Positions 24,296-32,886 of a DNA stretch of 36,044 bases are shown here, piece by piece. The stretch's first letter is position 1. The number at the start of each line of letters is the position of its first letter. The notes below the pieces were generated by a model, which was not told the origin of the DNA, made no database searches, and was given only the letters and a program-made list of their open reading frames with translations. The position numbers were made by a program, and so were the translations under genes. Source of the stretch: Bacteroidota bacterium (GTDB lineage: Bacteria; Bacteroidota; Bacteroidia; B-17B0; Aurantibacillaceae); the NCBI GenBank assembly GCA_016194985.1, contig JACQAK010000130.1, positions 1 to 36,044 of the forward strand, written 5' to 3'.

Positions 24296-25854
24296 TGTGG
24301 TATTTTCTCACATCTTAATTTATAACATCCGATCCCCTGATTCAAATCACTCATAAACACAATTAACGAATCGTTAAATAATAGTGGCTTTAATTTATTA
24401 TCGCTTGTGGATGAAACCATTTTGCCTTTATAATAAAGACTATTGTGAATGATTGTCAGGTCTTTATCCTGCCTTAATCTTCCTGTAATCAAATAGGATT
24501 CCCTTATTTCCCTTTCACCTAAAGTACTATATACTGCCATCGAATCGTTCTCTAATGTATAATCAAACAAAATGCCTTTTGTATTTTGAACCTGAAAATA
24601 GCGATTCCTGTTTACAGATGCTGTAAAATATCTGAAAGTCAATAATAGCAAAAATAAAGGCACTAATAAACGATACTCCATTTTTACGGAATAGCTTATC
24701 ACTAAAATCAGAAAGATTGTTATAAATAAACATAACTTCAGAAACTTGATCCATAAAGGAAAGTTAATAAAATAACCGATTGGCAACGATAAAGAAAAAA
24801 ACAAACATACTGCAATAATGACCACAGAAACAGAAGGTTGGCGTTCTGCCAGAATACCAATAAAAAAGGGAATCAGCAATAGCATACCATAAGTAGTGTT
24901 ATAACGCCCTATGAGTGTGGCGCAAAACAGAGTGGTTCCAAAAAACCAAACAGGATTGAACGCTCTCCATTTAAACAAGGTCACCAAAACTACTGCTGAG
25001 CAAAGACTCTCCGATACAATCACCAGATAAGGGCTATCCATAACAGGATTATAATTATGAATGGCATCAAAAGAGAACATATTCAGCAACATTGTATATA
25101 TACTTTCATTTCCATAATAGTATGCTCCCACAATATCATTGTTTAAAAGTCTCGGTAAAATAGTAGAAAAATAATAGCCTGTTATTTCAGAGCTAACAAT
25201 AATCATTGTGATGACATACATAAGCAAGCTCATAACAATGGTATATACTACAATTTTATACTCCTTTCTGAATAAAAAAAAGCATACTATAAAAACCGGA
25301 AATAATTTAAGACAAATAACCAGTGAAAGAAAAATGGAAGCTATCCACGCTTTTCCTTTTTCCGAAGCAAGAAAAGATTCCATAATAAAACCGGTAGCCA
25401 TCAGATAAAACTGCCCCTGCATTATATTTGTATACATCGGATACGCAAATACAAACGGTAATACATAGATGAGAGCAGACTTAACATTAGCTCTGTTCAA
25501 CATCCGCAACAACGACCAGCAAAAGGCTAATAAACCCAATACATTAAAAAGTAATTTAGCCTGATGACATTTAAGAAAAGTAAATGGCAGATATGCTAAC
25601 AAACTAAAAGGAGGAACAGGAATGTAGTTTTCAAAAAAATTAACTTCACCATAAGCGGCAATCTGTCGGTTAAAGTGTGCGATGCTTTTATAATTTTCAA
25701 TGGAAAAGTTTCCGTCCAGAAAAATTTTACTTCCATAATAGTAATTTCCAAAATCACCAACAGGAGCATGATAAGTGACAACAGTAAAAATTAATCCTAA
25801 AACAAAAAATAATAGTACAACAAAATTATTTTTATGTTTTAAAAATTGAATCAA
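24292..25854 (-). CDS. GT87-like membrane glycosyltransferase
   Basis: 520 residues with about ten membrane helices. The N-terminal loop APVGDFGNYYYGSKIFLDG (30-48) and the later NYIPVPPFSLLAYLPF (76-91) match the GT87/DUF2029 pattern, in which the loop Asp is the likely catalytic residue of polyprenyl-phosphate mannosyltransferases. The membrane part ends near residue 420 and is followed by a beta-rich soluble domain of about 100 residues that is unusual for the family. It is the first gene of the array and lies 10 bases downstream of the dihydroorotase-like gene. Sugar specificity is not predictable. Confidence 0.8.
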   Translation of the reverse strand: MIQFLKHKNNFVVLLFFVLGLIFTVVTYHAPVGDFGNYYYGSKIFLDGNFSIENYKSIAHFNRQIAAYGEVNFFENYIPVPPFSLLAYLPFTFLKCHQAKLLFNVLGLLAFCWSLLRMLNRANVKSALIYVLPFVFAYPMYTNIMQGQFYLMATGFIMESFLASEKGKAWIASIFLSLVICLKLFPVFIVCFFLFRKEYKIVVYTIVMSLLMYVITMIIVSSEITGYYFSTILPRLLNNDIVGAYYYGNESIYTMLLNMFSFDAIHNYNPVMDSPYLVIVSESLCSAVVLVTLFKWRAFNPVWFFGTTLFCATLIGRYNTTYGMLLLIPFFIGILAERQPSVSVVIIAVCLFFSLSLPIGYFINFPLWIKFLKLCLFITIFLILVISYSVKMEYRLLVPLFLLLLTFRYFTASVNRNRYFQVQNTKGILFDYTLENDSMAVYSTLGEREIRESYLITGRLRQDKDLTIIHNSLYYKGKMVSSTSDNKLKPLLFNDSLIVFMSDLNQGIGCYKLRCEKIPQ

Positions 25855-25864
25855 TAGATTAAAA

Positions 25865-27127
25865 TTATGCCAGTTCGTTGTTATTAACGATAGCCACTAC
25901 ACCACCTTTTAGTTCCTTACCAATAATTCCTGAATTTTTATTGGCTGAAACAATATGTGATTTTTCAAAAACATATTTTTTAGTTGGGTTAAATAAAGTG
26001 AGATTAGCTTCTGAACCCTCTTTAATACTTACCTGAGGTACATTCAGAATATGACGTGGGTTTTTAGTTAATGTATCAATAATAACATCCAGAGATATTT
26101 TTTGATTCAGGGCTGTATGCAAAACGCCAAAGCAGCTTTCCAATCCTATCATACCATTATCCGCCATATCAAATTCCAGATCCTTGCTTTCAATATCCTG
26201 TGGATAATGATCACTCACGATCACATCAATCGTTCCATCGGCAATTCCTTTTTTCAAAGCTTCTATATCATCTTTCGTTCGTAAGGGTGGATTGACCTTA
26301 TAATTGGTATCAAAGCCATCCAGCTCTGTTTCATCCAGTAATAAATTATATGCTGTTACTCCACAGGTGATGTTTAGTTTTTTAGATTTAGCCTTTTTGA
26401 TCAATTCCACACTTCCTTTAGTACTGATAGTAGGAATATGTAATTTCCCTCCGGTATATTCCAGAATCTGAATATTACGCTGTAACATAATTTCTTCAGC
26501 CAGTGCCGGTATACCTTTTAATCCAAGCTTTGTGGATGTAATACCTTCATTCACCAATCCATCGTGAGAAATTGTTTTATCATCACAATGTGTCATAATA
26601 AAACTATCAATATTTTTAGAGTACTGAAGTGCTCTCAATACCAAGCCGGCATCTTTGGTCGTTTTTTTGTAATCACTAAACCCAATGGCTCCGGAAAGTT
26701 TCATGTCGTACATTTCCGAAAGATCTTTCCCTTCCTGATTGTGACTCAATGTTCCTACAGGAAAAACATCCACGATATGATTTCTGGATCTGTTAACAAC
26801 ATATTCAATTTGCGCTTTATTATGTAATGGCGGATTTGTTCCACTCATCAACGCAACACCGGTAAATCCTCCTTTTGAGGCAGCACGCAAGCCGTTGTCC
26901 AATGTTTCTTTGTGTTCGTACCCCGGATCGCAAAAATTAACCTGCATATCCAACCACCCGGCAGATACATGCAATCCCTCTTCTTCAATCGTCTTGATAC
27001 CTTTATCGGGAGTAATTGATTTTTTAATTTGAGTAATTACCCCTTTTTCAATTAAAATATCTACTACCCTGCCGTTGTGAGGACCTGCTGAATCAATGAC
27101 TGTTGCTTGTTTTATTAATAAATTCAT
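25865..27127 (-). CDS. Dihydroorotase-like amidohydrolase lacking metal ligands
   Basis: 420 residues from ATG 27127 (MNLLIKQATVID); an upstream ATG adds 11 residues that do not fit the family. The overall fold follows class I dihydroorotases, with GWLDMQVNFCDPG, THCDD, STKGSVELI, NPPLR and SDHYPQD. However the metal-binding HxH is Q62-V-N64, the His in HxxH is T233 and the usual TPHH is TAYN; only H180 and D306 of the ligand set remain. It therefore resembles the non-catalytic dihydroorotase-like partners of aspartate transcarbamoylase (PyrC'). A true pyrC should lie elsewhere in the genome. It may be cotranscribed with the glycosyltransferase downstream, though functionally separate. Confidence 0.85.
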   Translation of the reverse strand: MNLLIKQATVIDSAGPHNGRVVDILIEKGVITQIKKSITPDKGIKTIEEEGLHVSAGWLDMQVNFCDPGYEHKETLDNGLRAASKGGFTGVALMSGTNPPLHNKAQIEYVVNRSRNHIVDVFPVGTLSHNQEGKDLSEMYDMKLSGAIGFSDYKKTTKDAGLVLRALQYSKNIDSFIMTHCDDKTISHDGLVNEGITSTKLGLKGIPALAEEIMLQRNIQILEYTGGKLHIPTISTKGSVELIKKAKSKKLNITCGVTAYNLLLDETELDGFDTNYKVNPPLRTKDDIEALKKGIADGTIDVIVSDHYPQDIESKDLEFDMADNGMIGLESCFGVLHTALNQKISLDVIIDTLTKNPRHILNVPQVSIKEGSEANLTLFNPTKKYVFEKSHIVSANKNSGIIGKELKGGVVAIVNNNELA

Positions 27128-27134
27128 TTTTTTG

Positions 27135-27244
27135 TTTTCCCGCGGATTCCGCAAATCCACGCAGATTTTAAATGGTTTACTTTTACTTTAAAACTATTTA
27201 CTCATACTTCCTAATGTCTGCGCACATCTGCGACATCTGCGGGA
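27135..27244. repeat. Palindromic intergenic element with CGCAGAT units
   Basis: The gap between the dihydroorotase-like and BatA genes holds two facing arms. The left arm begins CCCGCGGATTCCGCAAATCC at 27139 and continues ACGCAGATT. The right arm, read from 27243 leftwards on the minus strand, is CCCGCAGATGTCGCAGATGT followed by GCGCAGA. Each arm contains three roughly 9-10-base repeats of CGCAGAT. I recall such (A)TCTGCG repeats as a frequent dispersed element between Bacteroidota genes. Confidence 0.65.
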
Positions 27245-27246
27245 CA

Positions 27247-29295
27247 TTAATTTTTAAATAATCTAATAATTAAAATTTCACTTAATAAAAATACTAAGGC
27301 TAAAATTAAAAACAATTTCCATAATTTTTTACCATCGTTCACTTCTTGTAAAGCATTTGTTAATGTTTTTTCATCAGGAGTAATAATGGATATATTTTTC
27401 AGTGCTTTTTCATCCAACTGTTTCTGAAGGTCTTCGCTACTCATAAAATTCATATCCGATTCTTTCCTATCAAAATTAAACGCCAAATCCTTAATAGATA
27501 TACCATTTTCCACAACCTCATAATGCCCGGCTTCCGTAATTTGATTTTGTGTAAAAACAGTCGTGGTATTATTTATTAAGCGATGCTCCGGAATAATGTC
27601 CACTTTTTTATCGTCTTTCATAATATGAAGTGGCTTATCTGAAAAATTAGACTCAACACTTAGCTCAATAGCTTCATTAATGGCCGTTTTATAGTAAATA
27701 GGTGAAGGCTTCAAACTCAAGATCGACATTTTAATCAGCGTTGGAACAAATAATGCATGTTTCAATAAATTGGAGCAAATTTCGTCTGACGGAATAGCAA
27801 ATAAATAGATCTTCCCGCTACCCAATGGATTTAAAGAAATTAAGGGTTGTCCGTTTTGCAATAATACCAAACTTTGCGAGTTACTGTTGGTTGTTTTAGT
27901 AAATTCAAAATGCTCCAACACTCTGGGCAGATCCATTCGTTGATCGATCTTATCAAATACCCCTTCATATAAGCCCTGTTCAAAATTGATACTTTGTGCT
28001 TTGGTATTAACCGTATCCAGCTTTACTATTTTTGGTAATTGCAGATTTTGAAAAGCAGTATTATACGATTCGAGATCCGGTTTCTTATCAGGAAAAATAA
28101 CCAGACTTCCTCCGTTACTCACAAACTTTTGCAGCTCCGATGTTAAGCCGGAAGTAATCGCACCTAACTCATTTAAAACAATGATATCCGTTTTAGCAAA
28201 TAAACTATAATCAATCGACGCCTCATTATTTTCTTTATACACAAACAAACTATCATCCTGCATCAATGACCTGAAATTGCCGGCTGTTCGCGTTTCTTTT
28301 CCATTAATCACTAACGCATGAATAGTTGTTTGCGCATTAAAACTGAAATAAAAATTATCATCATAAGTGATGGGATAATCTTCGATCTTTAAAACACCTT
28401 TATTAATTCCTTTGGCCTTTACTTTAAAGGACATACTCGCATCGGTTTTGTTACCGGCACTAACATTAAATGAACTTAGCGACACCTGTACATTGTTGAT
28501 CAATAGCTTTAAAGAACCATTCTCTATATCCCTGGTGCTTTTATTGACAATAATAGCATGAATGGTCTGCTGTGTTTCAAACTGCTGAACGGGCGTTTCA
28601 AACCAAACACTATCAATATACACGTTACTAACTTCGGAAGACCTAATCGGTATACAGCTAATCGCTATACTCGTATCAATATCCTCTTTATTAATAATAC
28701 TGCTGTTTTTTTGAAAATCACTCAGTAAAAAAATACGTTTGTTTTTTGAAGAACTATTCTGCAAAAAATCCTGCTGCCGTTTAATAATATCTGTTAAGAC
28801 CCTTGTAGCAGATGAGATCTTAACTTCGTTTAACTGCTCGATGAATTCTTCTTTAGACACAAAACGCTGGTGCTTTCCTTCAAAATCATTGGTGAGTAAC
28901 TGAAACTTATCACTTGCATTAAAGGTGTTGACAATTTCGCCGGCATAGTCTTTGGCATTTTCAAGCAACGTTCCTTTTTTATTAGTACTTTCCATACTAA
29001 AAGAATTATCAATATAAATACTGATTGCTTTTTCTCCCTGAACAGCTTTTGTTTTTCCGGGGATAAATGGCTGGGCAAAGGCAAACACCAAACACATAAC
29101 AGCTAAAATACGCATGGCCAGAATCAGCCATTCTTTTAATTTGGATTTACTATCGCTTTCCTGCTTTAATTCTTTGAGAAACTGAACATTGGTGAAATAC
29201 ACTTTTTTGTATTTCCTGAAATTGAAAAGATGAATAATAATGGGAATGGCTATTGCGGCTAAACCAATTAAAAATGTAGGAAATAAAAAATTCAT
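27247..29295 (-). CDS. BatA-domain / VWA membrane protein
   Basis: 682 residues. The N-terminus is the BatA (aerotolerance N-terminal) domain: helix 2-24, FRKYKKVYFTNVQFLKEL, then a second helix near 56-77. A von Willebrand A-like domain follows with MIDAS start IYIDNSFSMES (D96-N-S-F-S100). A large periplasmic beta-rich and glutaminase-like central part and a final membrane helix at about 660-678 complete it. Bacteroidota have several such proteins; some stand with MoxR ATPases, here none is adjacent. Role in envelope protein assembly or stress is only inferred. Divergent from the T9SS cargo gene with 83 bases between. Confidence 0.88.
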   Translation of the reverse strand: MNFLFPTFLIGLAAIAIPIIIHLFNFRKYKKVYFTNVQFLKELKQESDSKSKLKEWLILAMRILAVMCLVFAFAQPFIPGKTKAVQGEKAISIYIDNSFSMESTNKKGTLLENAKDYAGEIVNTFNASDKFQLLTNDFEGKHQRFVSKEEFIEQLNEVKISSATRVLTDIIKRQQDFLQNSSSKNKRIFLLSDFQKNSSIINKEDIDTSIAISCIPIRSSEVSNVYIDSVWFETPVQQFETQQTIHAIIVNKSTRDIENGSLKLLINNVQVSLSSFNVSAGNKTDASMSFKVKAKGINKGVLKIEDYPITYDDNFYFSFNAQTTIHALVINGKETRTAGNFRSLMQDDSLFVYKENNEASIDYSLFAKTDIIVLNELGAITSGLTSELQKFVSNGGSLVIFPDKKPDLESYNTAFQNLQLPKIVKLDTVNTKAQSINFEQGLYEGVFDKIDQRMDLPRVLEHFEFTKTTNSNSQSLVLLQNGQPLISLNPLGSGKIYLFAIPSDEICSNLLKHALFVPTLIKMSILSLKPSPIYYKTAINEAIELSVESNFSDKPLHIMKDDKKVDIIPEHRLINNTTTVFTQNQITEAGHYEVVENGISIKDLAFNFDRKESDMNFMSSEDLQKQLDEKALKNISIITPDEKTLTNALQEVNDGKKLWKLFLILALVFLLSEILIIRLFKN

Positions 29296-29342
29296 CAGAT
29301 GTAAAAATACATTTTATCCTTAAAAATATCGAGTATTTTTGT

Positions 29343-29350
29343 TATATTTG
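29343..29350 (+). promoter_or_regulatory. Candidate -7 box (TATATTTG) for the T9SS cargo gene
   Basis: TATATTTG matches TAnnTTTG and lies 28 bases before the TTG start. A second match, TATTTTTG at 29334-29341, overlaps the neighbourhood, so either could be used. No clear -33 TTTG box is seen at the right distance. Confidence 0.42.
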
Positions 29351-29378
29351 GTTAACTTACTTATTTAAGGCTTTAACT

Positions 29379-30446
29379 TTGAAGAAAAATTACTTTTTCG
29401 CATTGATATTATTAATAATATCATGCGGTTTAAAATCTCAATTTACTATAACCCCCATCACGTCAAATTCTATAGTAACTGGTTATTTGGAGGGTCTAGG
29501 AGTAACGATTACTAATATGAGTATTACTGCTGCTCCCAGCGCATTGGCTTCTTATTCTGTTCAATCAGCGCTTCTTTTTGGCAACGGAATAGTAATGAGT
29601 ACTGGAAAAGTAAACAATAGCATCAACAGTACTAATACATTTACTTTTCCTGGCACTACTAATACAGTGTCGTCTATTATGAGTAATGACAATGGATATG
29701 TAGGAGACGCTGATCTAACTTCAATTGCTGGGGCTAACACTTATGATGCATGTATCATTGAATTTGATTGTATATCAAATACTACAAGCTTATTATTTGA
29801 TTTTGCATTTGCATCTGAAGAATATCCTCTGTATGTTAATGGCGTTAACGACGTTTTTGCAATATTTGTTACTGGTCCCAACCCATCCGGAGGAAATTAT
29901 TTAAATGAAAATTTCGCTGTTATTCCGGGTACAAACACGGCCATATCCATTAATACCGTTAATAATGGCAATCATAATTTAGGCCCATGTATGAATTGTA
30001 GTTACTATATCAACAATTCCGGCGATACAGACACCGGGTATAATGGTTATACTGTAGATTTACTCGGTTTAGTAGATGTAATTCCCGGACAACAATACCA
30101 TCTGAAAATTGCAATTGCTGATGCGCTTGATAAAGTATATGATTCTGCTATCTTTTTGAAAGCTTATTCTTTTAGGTCAACCATCGCTACAGATGTAAAA
30201 TCTCAAAGCAATGCAAACAATATTTTGATTTATCCATTACCTGCTTCTGATAAAATCTACATTAAATATGCTAAGCCTGAGGCCCTTCACATCGAACTGT
30301 TTTCTATCGATGGAAAAAAAATTGAAGTAACACTATTTGATACAGTGACCCCTTACATTGATGTAGAGAGCCTCGATTCGGGTATTTATTTTCTGCATCT
30401 ATCATCTGCAAACGAAACTATGGTGAAAAAAATTATGGTAAAGTAG
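29379..30446 (+). CDS. Choice-of-anchor L protein with T9SS type A sorting domain
   Basis: 355 residues from a TTG start at 29379, required because the signal peptide (KKNYFFALILLIISCGLKSQ) begins there and no ATG is available. The main domain (about 25-262) fits the choice-of-anchor L family: YLEGLGVTITN, LLFGNGIVMSTGK, DACIIEFDCI and FDFAFASEEYPLYV. The C-terminus (about 280-355) is a type A sorting domain, beginning IYPLPASDKIYI and ending in the basic KKIMVK. The usual N of YPNP is L here. It should be exported by Sec, then moved to the surface by the T9SS and anchored or released. A Cys after IIS could also form a lipobox; two signals would be unusual. Confidence 0.85.
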   Translation: MKKNYFFALILLIISCGLKSQFTITPITSNSIVTGYLEGLGVTITNMSITAAPSALASYSVQSALLFGNGIVMSTGKVNNSINSTNTFTFPGTTNTVSSIMSNDNGYVGDADLTSIAGANTYDACIIEFDCISNTTSLLFDFAFASEEYPLYVNGVNDVFAIFVTGPNPSGGNYLNENFAVIPGTNTAISINTVNNGNHNLGPCMNCSYYINNSGDTDTGYNGYTVDLLGLVDVIPGQQYHLKIAIADALDKVYDSAIFLKAYSFRSTIATDVKSQSNANNILIYPLPASDKIYIKYAKPEALHIELFSIDGKKIEVTLFDTVTPYIDVESLDSGIYFLHLSSANETMVKKIMVK

Positions 30447-30465
30447 TGTATAACCTTTTTTTATT

Positions 30466-30495
30466 GAGGTGCTTATAGACTGAGCGCCTTTTTTT
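30466..30495 (+). terminator. Intrinsic terminator after the T9SS cargo gene
   Basis: GGTGCT (30468-30473) pairs with AGCGCC (30483-30488) with one G-U pair, extendable by two pairs outward, and is followed by seven T (30489-30495). It starts 20 bases after the stop codon. Confidence 0.7.
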
Positions 30496-30551
30496 ATTAT
30501 CGATTTTCCCAATAATACATTTCCCCCCCTCCTTTTGAACAAAAAATTTCG

Positions 30552-30567
30552 AAAAAGTTAACTTTTT
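30552..30567. promoter_or_regulatory. 16-base palindrome upstream of the glutamine synthetase promoter
   Basis: AAAAAGTTAACTTTTT is perfectly palindromic and ends 3 bases before the TTG of the proposed -33 element. Its symmetry and position suit an operator for a dimeric regulator, perhaps nitrogen responsive; A/T runs alone could also produce it by chance. Confidence 0.35.
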
Positions 30568-30569
30568 TT

Positions 30570-30601
30570 CTTGCACCCCCCCTTTTTTTGATATACTTTT
30601 G
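30570..30601 (+). promoter_or_regulatory. Promoter of the glutamine synthetase gene
   Basis: A CTTG -33-like element (TTG 30571-30573) is followed, after 20 bases, by TACTTTTG at 30594-30601, an exact TAnnTTTG -7 box. The spacer consists largely of C7 (30576-30582) and T7 (30583-30589). The leader to the ATG at 30651 is about 45 bases and begins with the inverted repeat AAAAAAT-TG-ATTTTTT (30604-30619). Confidence 0.6.
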
Positions 30602-30650
30602 TCAAAAAATTGATTTTTTCATTAAACACCCCCTATAAAATCACAAAATT

Positions 30651-32840
30651 ATGAGCACAAGACGCATTTTAGCCATGCAGGACGTTACAAAAAGAACGCC
30701 CGTAGAGTTTAACAACAACAACCAACAGGTTTCACAGTATTATGGTTCCAACGTATTTGGATTAGATGCCATGCGTGAATTCTTATCAGAAGAAGCCTTC
30801 AATAGCATTCAGAACTCTATGAATCAGGGCACTATTGTGGAACGTAAAATGGCCGATCAGGTGGCTGCCTGTATGAAAGCCTGGGCTCAAAGCAAAGGCG
30901 TTACTCACTTCACTCACTGGTTCCAGCCATTATCCGGGGCTACCGCCGAAAAACATGATGGTTTTTTTGAACCGATCGAAGGCGGCCGTGCTATCGAGCG
31001 TTTCAGCGGAAATGCATTAGTACAGCAAGAACCTGATGCCTCTTCTTTCCCTAACGGAGGAATTCGTAATACGTTTGAAGCTCGTGGCTATACTGCCTGG
31101 GATCCTACATCTCCTGCATTTATCTGGGGACAAACACTTTGCATCCCTACCATTTTTATTTCCTATACAGGCGAATCACTGGATTTTAAAACGCCTTTAT
31201 TAAAGTCGTTGCACGCGGTGGATAAGGCGGCCACAGAGGTATGTCAATATTTTGATAAAAACGTGACCAAAGTGATTGCCACCTTAGGATGGGAACAAGA
31301 GTATTTTTTAGTGGACTCTGCTTTGTACAATATCCGTTACGATTTACAACAAACAGGCCGTACCTTGTTTGGGCATGCACCTGCAAAAGGCCAGCAGCTA
31401 GAAGATCATTACTGGGGCTCCATTCCTGAAAGAGTATCTGCTTATATGCGTGATTTTGAATACGAAGCACATTTATTAGGCATTCCGGTTCGTACCCGTC
31501 ATAATGAAGTAGCACCTGCCCAGTTTGAGTGCGCTCCTGTTTTTGAAGAAACAAACTTAGCAGTAGATCACAACTTGTTGTTAATGGATGTTATGGAAAA
31601 AGTTGCCATTCGCCATAACTTCCGTGTGTTAATGCACGAAAAACCATATGCCGGTGTTAATGGAAGCGGGAAACATAATAACTGGAGTTTAGCTACCAAC
31701 ACAGGCAAAAACTTATTATCTCCGGGTAAAACACCTAAAACCAATCTTCAATTCTTAACCTTCTTCATCAATACAGTAAAAGCCGTATATGAGCATGGTG
31801 ATTTGTTACGTGCCTCTATTGCCTCTGCTAATAACGATCATCGTTTAGGGGCTAACGAAGCGCCTCCGGCCATCATGTCTGTCTTCTTAGGCGAGCAATT
31901 ATCAAAAGTATTGGACGAACTAGAAAAGTCCGTTCACTCCGGTAAAATGAGTCCTGAAGAAAAAACAGCCCTGAAAATGAATATCGGACGTATTCCGGAT
32001 ATTTTATTGGATAATACAGACAGAAACAGAACATCCCCATTTGCTTTTACCGGGAATAAATTCGAATTCCGTGCCGTTGGATCTTCGGCAAACTGTGGCG
32101 GACCAATGACCGTATTAAATGCTATCATGGCCGAACAACTAACTACGTTCAAGAAAGACGTCGATGCGTTAATTAATAAAAAAGTAGAAAAGGATGAGGC
32201 TATCTTTCAGATATTGAAAAAATACATCACCGAAAGTAAAAAAATCCGTTTCGAAGGAAATGGTTACGGAGACGCCTGGAAAGCAGAAGCAAAAAAACGC
32301 GGATTAAATAATATCCCAACAACACCGGGAGCTTTAGAAGCGATGATTTCAAAGAAAACCTTACATATGTTCGAATCACAAGGTATATTAAATCACCGCG
32401 AACAGGAAGCCCGTTACGAAATTGCTTTGGAAACCTATACAAAGAAGATTCAGATCGAATCCCGTATCATTGCGGATATGGTAAGCAATCAAATTATCCC
32501 TGCCGCTTTAAATTACCAAAAAAGTCTGGTAGAATCGGTAAGAGGCATGAAAGAAATCCTTTCTCCGGCAGAATTTAAAGTCATTGCTAAAAGCCAGCTG
32601 GAATTGATCAAAGAGATCTCTGAGAAAGTAACCATTATCAAAACAGAGGCTGATTTAATGACAGAAGAACGCAAAAAAGCCAATAATCTGGATTCTGCGA
32701 AAAAACAAGCCCATGCCTATTGCGAAAAAGTGAAACCTTATTTCGAATCCATGCGCTATAACGTAGATAAACTGGAGGGAATCGTAGACGATGCCACCTG
32801 GCCACTACCAAAGTACCGCGAAATGCTTTATTTAAGATAA
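30651..32840 (+). CDS. glnN: Glutamine synthetase type III
   Basis: 729 residues, the length of the GSIII family. It forms glutamine from glutamate, ammonia and ATP in the cytosol as a large double-ring oligomer. Family motifs: HWFQPLSGATAEKHDGF (89-105), RHNEVAPAQFE (283-293), NGSGKHNNWS, NDHRLGANEAPPAIMS (from 395) and NRTSPFAFTGNKFEFRAVGS. The long helical C-terminus (ESQGILNHREQEARYEI and after) is also typical of type III. The gene stands alone between two intrinsic terminators. The homopolymer- and palindrome-rich promoter suggests regulation by nitrogen supply, which is inference. Confidence 0.96.
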   Translation: MSTRRILAMQDVTKRTPVEFNNNNQQVSQYYGSNVFGLDAMREFLSEEAFNSIQNSMNQGTIVERKMADQVAACMKAWAQSKGVTHFTHWFQPLSGATAEKHDGFFEPIEGGRAIERFSGNALVQQEPDASSFPNGGIRNTFEARGYTAWDPTSPAFIWGQTLCIPTIFISYTGESLDFKTPLLKSLHAVDKAATEVCQYFDKNVTKVIATLGWEQEYFLVDSALYNIRYDLQQTGRTLFGHAPAKGQQLEDHYWGSIPERVSAYMRDFEYEAHLLGIPVRTRHNEVAPAQFECAPVFEETNLAVDHNLLLMDVMEKVAIRHNFRVLMHEKPYAGVNGSGKHNNWSLATNTGKNLLSPGKTPKTNLQFLTFFINTVKAVYEHGDLLRASIASANNDHRLGANEAPPAIMSVFLGEQLSKVLDELEKSVHSGKMSPEEKTALKMNIGRIPDILLDNTDRNRTSPFAFTGNKFEFRAVGSSANCGGPMTVLNAIMAEQLTTFKKDVDALINKKVEKDEAIFQILKKYITESKKIRFEGNGYGDAWKAEAKKRGLNNIPTTPGALEAMISKKTLHMFESQGILNHREQEARYEIALETYTKKIQIESRIIADMVSNQIIPAALNYQKSLVESVRGMKEILSPAEFKVIAKSQLELIKEISEKVTIIKTEADLMTEERKKANNLDSAKKQAHAYCEKVKPYFESMRYNVDKLEGIVDDATWPLPKYREMLYLR

Positions 32841-32848
32841 AACCACAA

Positions 32849-32875
32849 GAAACCCCGATGAATTTGGGGTTTTTT
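32849..32875 (+). terminator. Intrinsic terminator after glutamine synthetase
   Basis: AACCCC (32851-32856) pairs with GGGGTT (32866-32871) around a 9-base loop and runs into T to 32875. It starts 10 bases after the stop codon. Confidence 0.78.
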
Positions 32876-32886
32876 GTTAATAAATT

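Noticed and set aside
27135-27244. CRISPR array or insertion-sequence ends
   Set aside because: The units are short, degenerate and face each other, with no regular spacers, and no transposase or cas gene is nearby.
31186-31554. Minus-strand 122-residue open frame inside glutamine synthetase
   Set aside because: It is fully contained in the conserved GSIII coding sequence and has no recognisable domain or signal.
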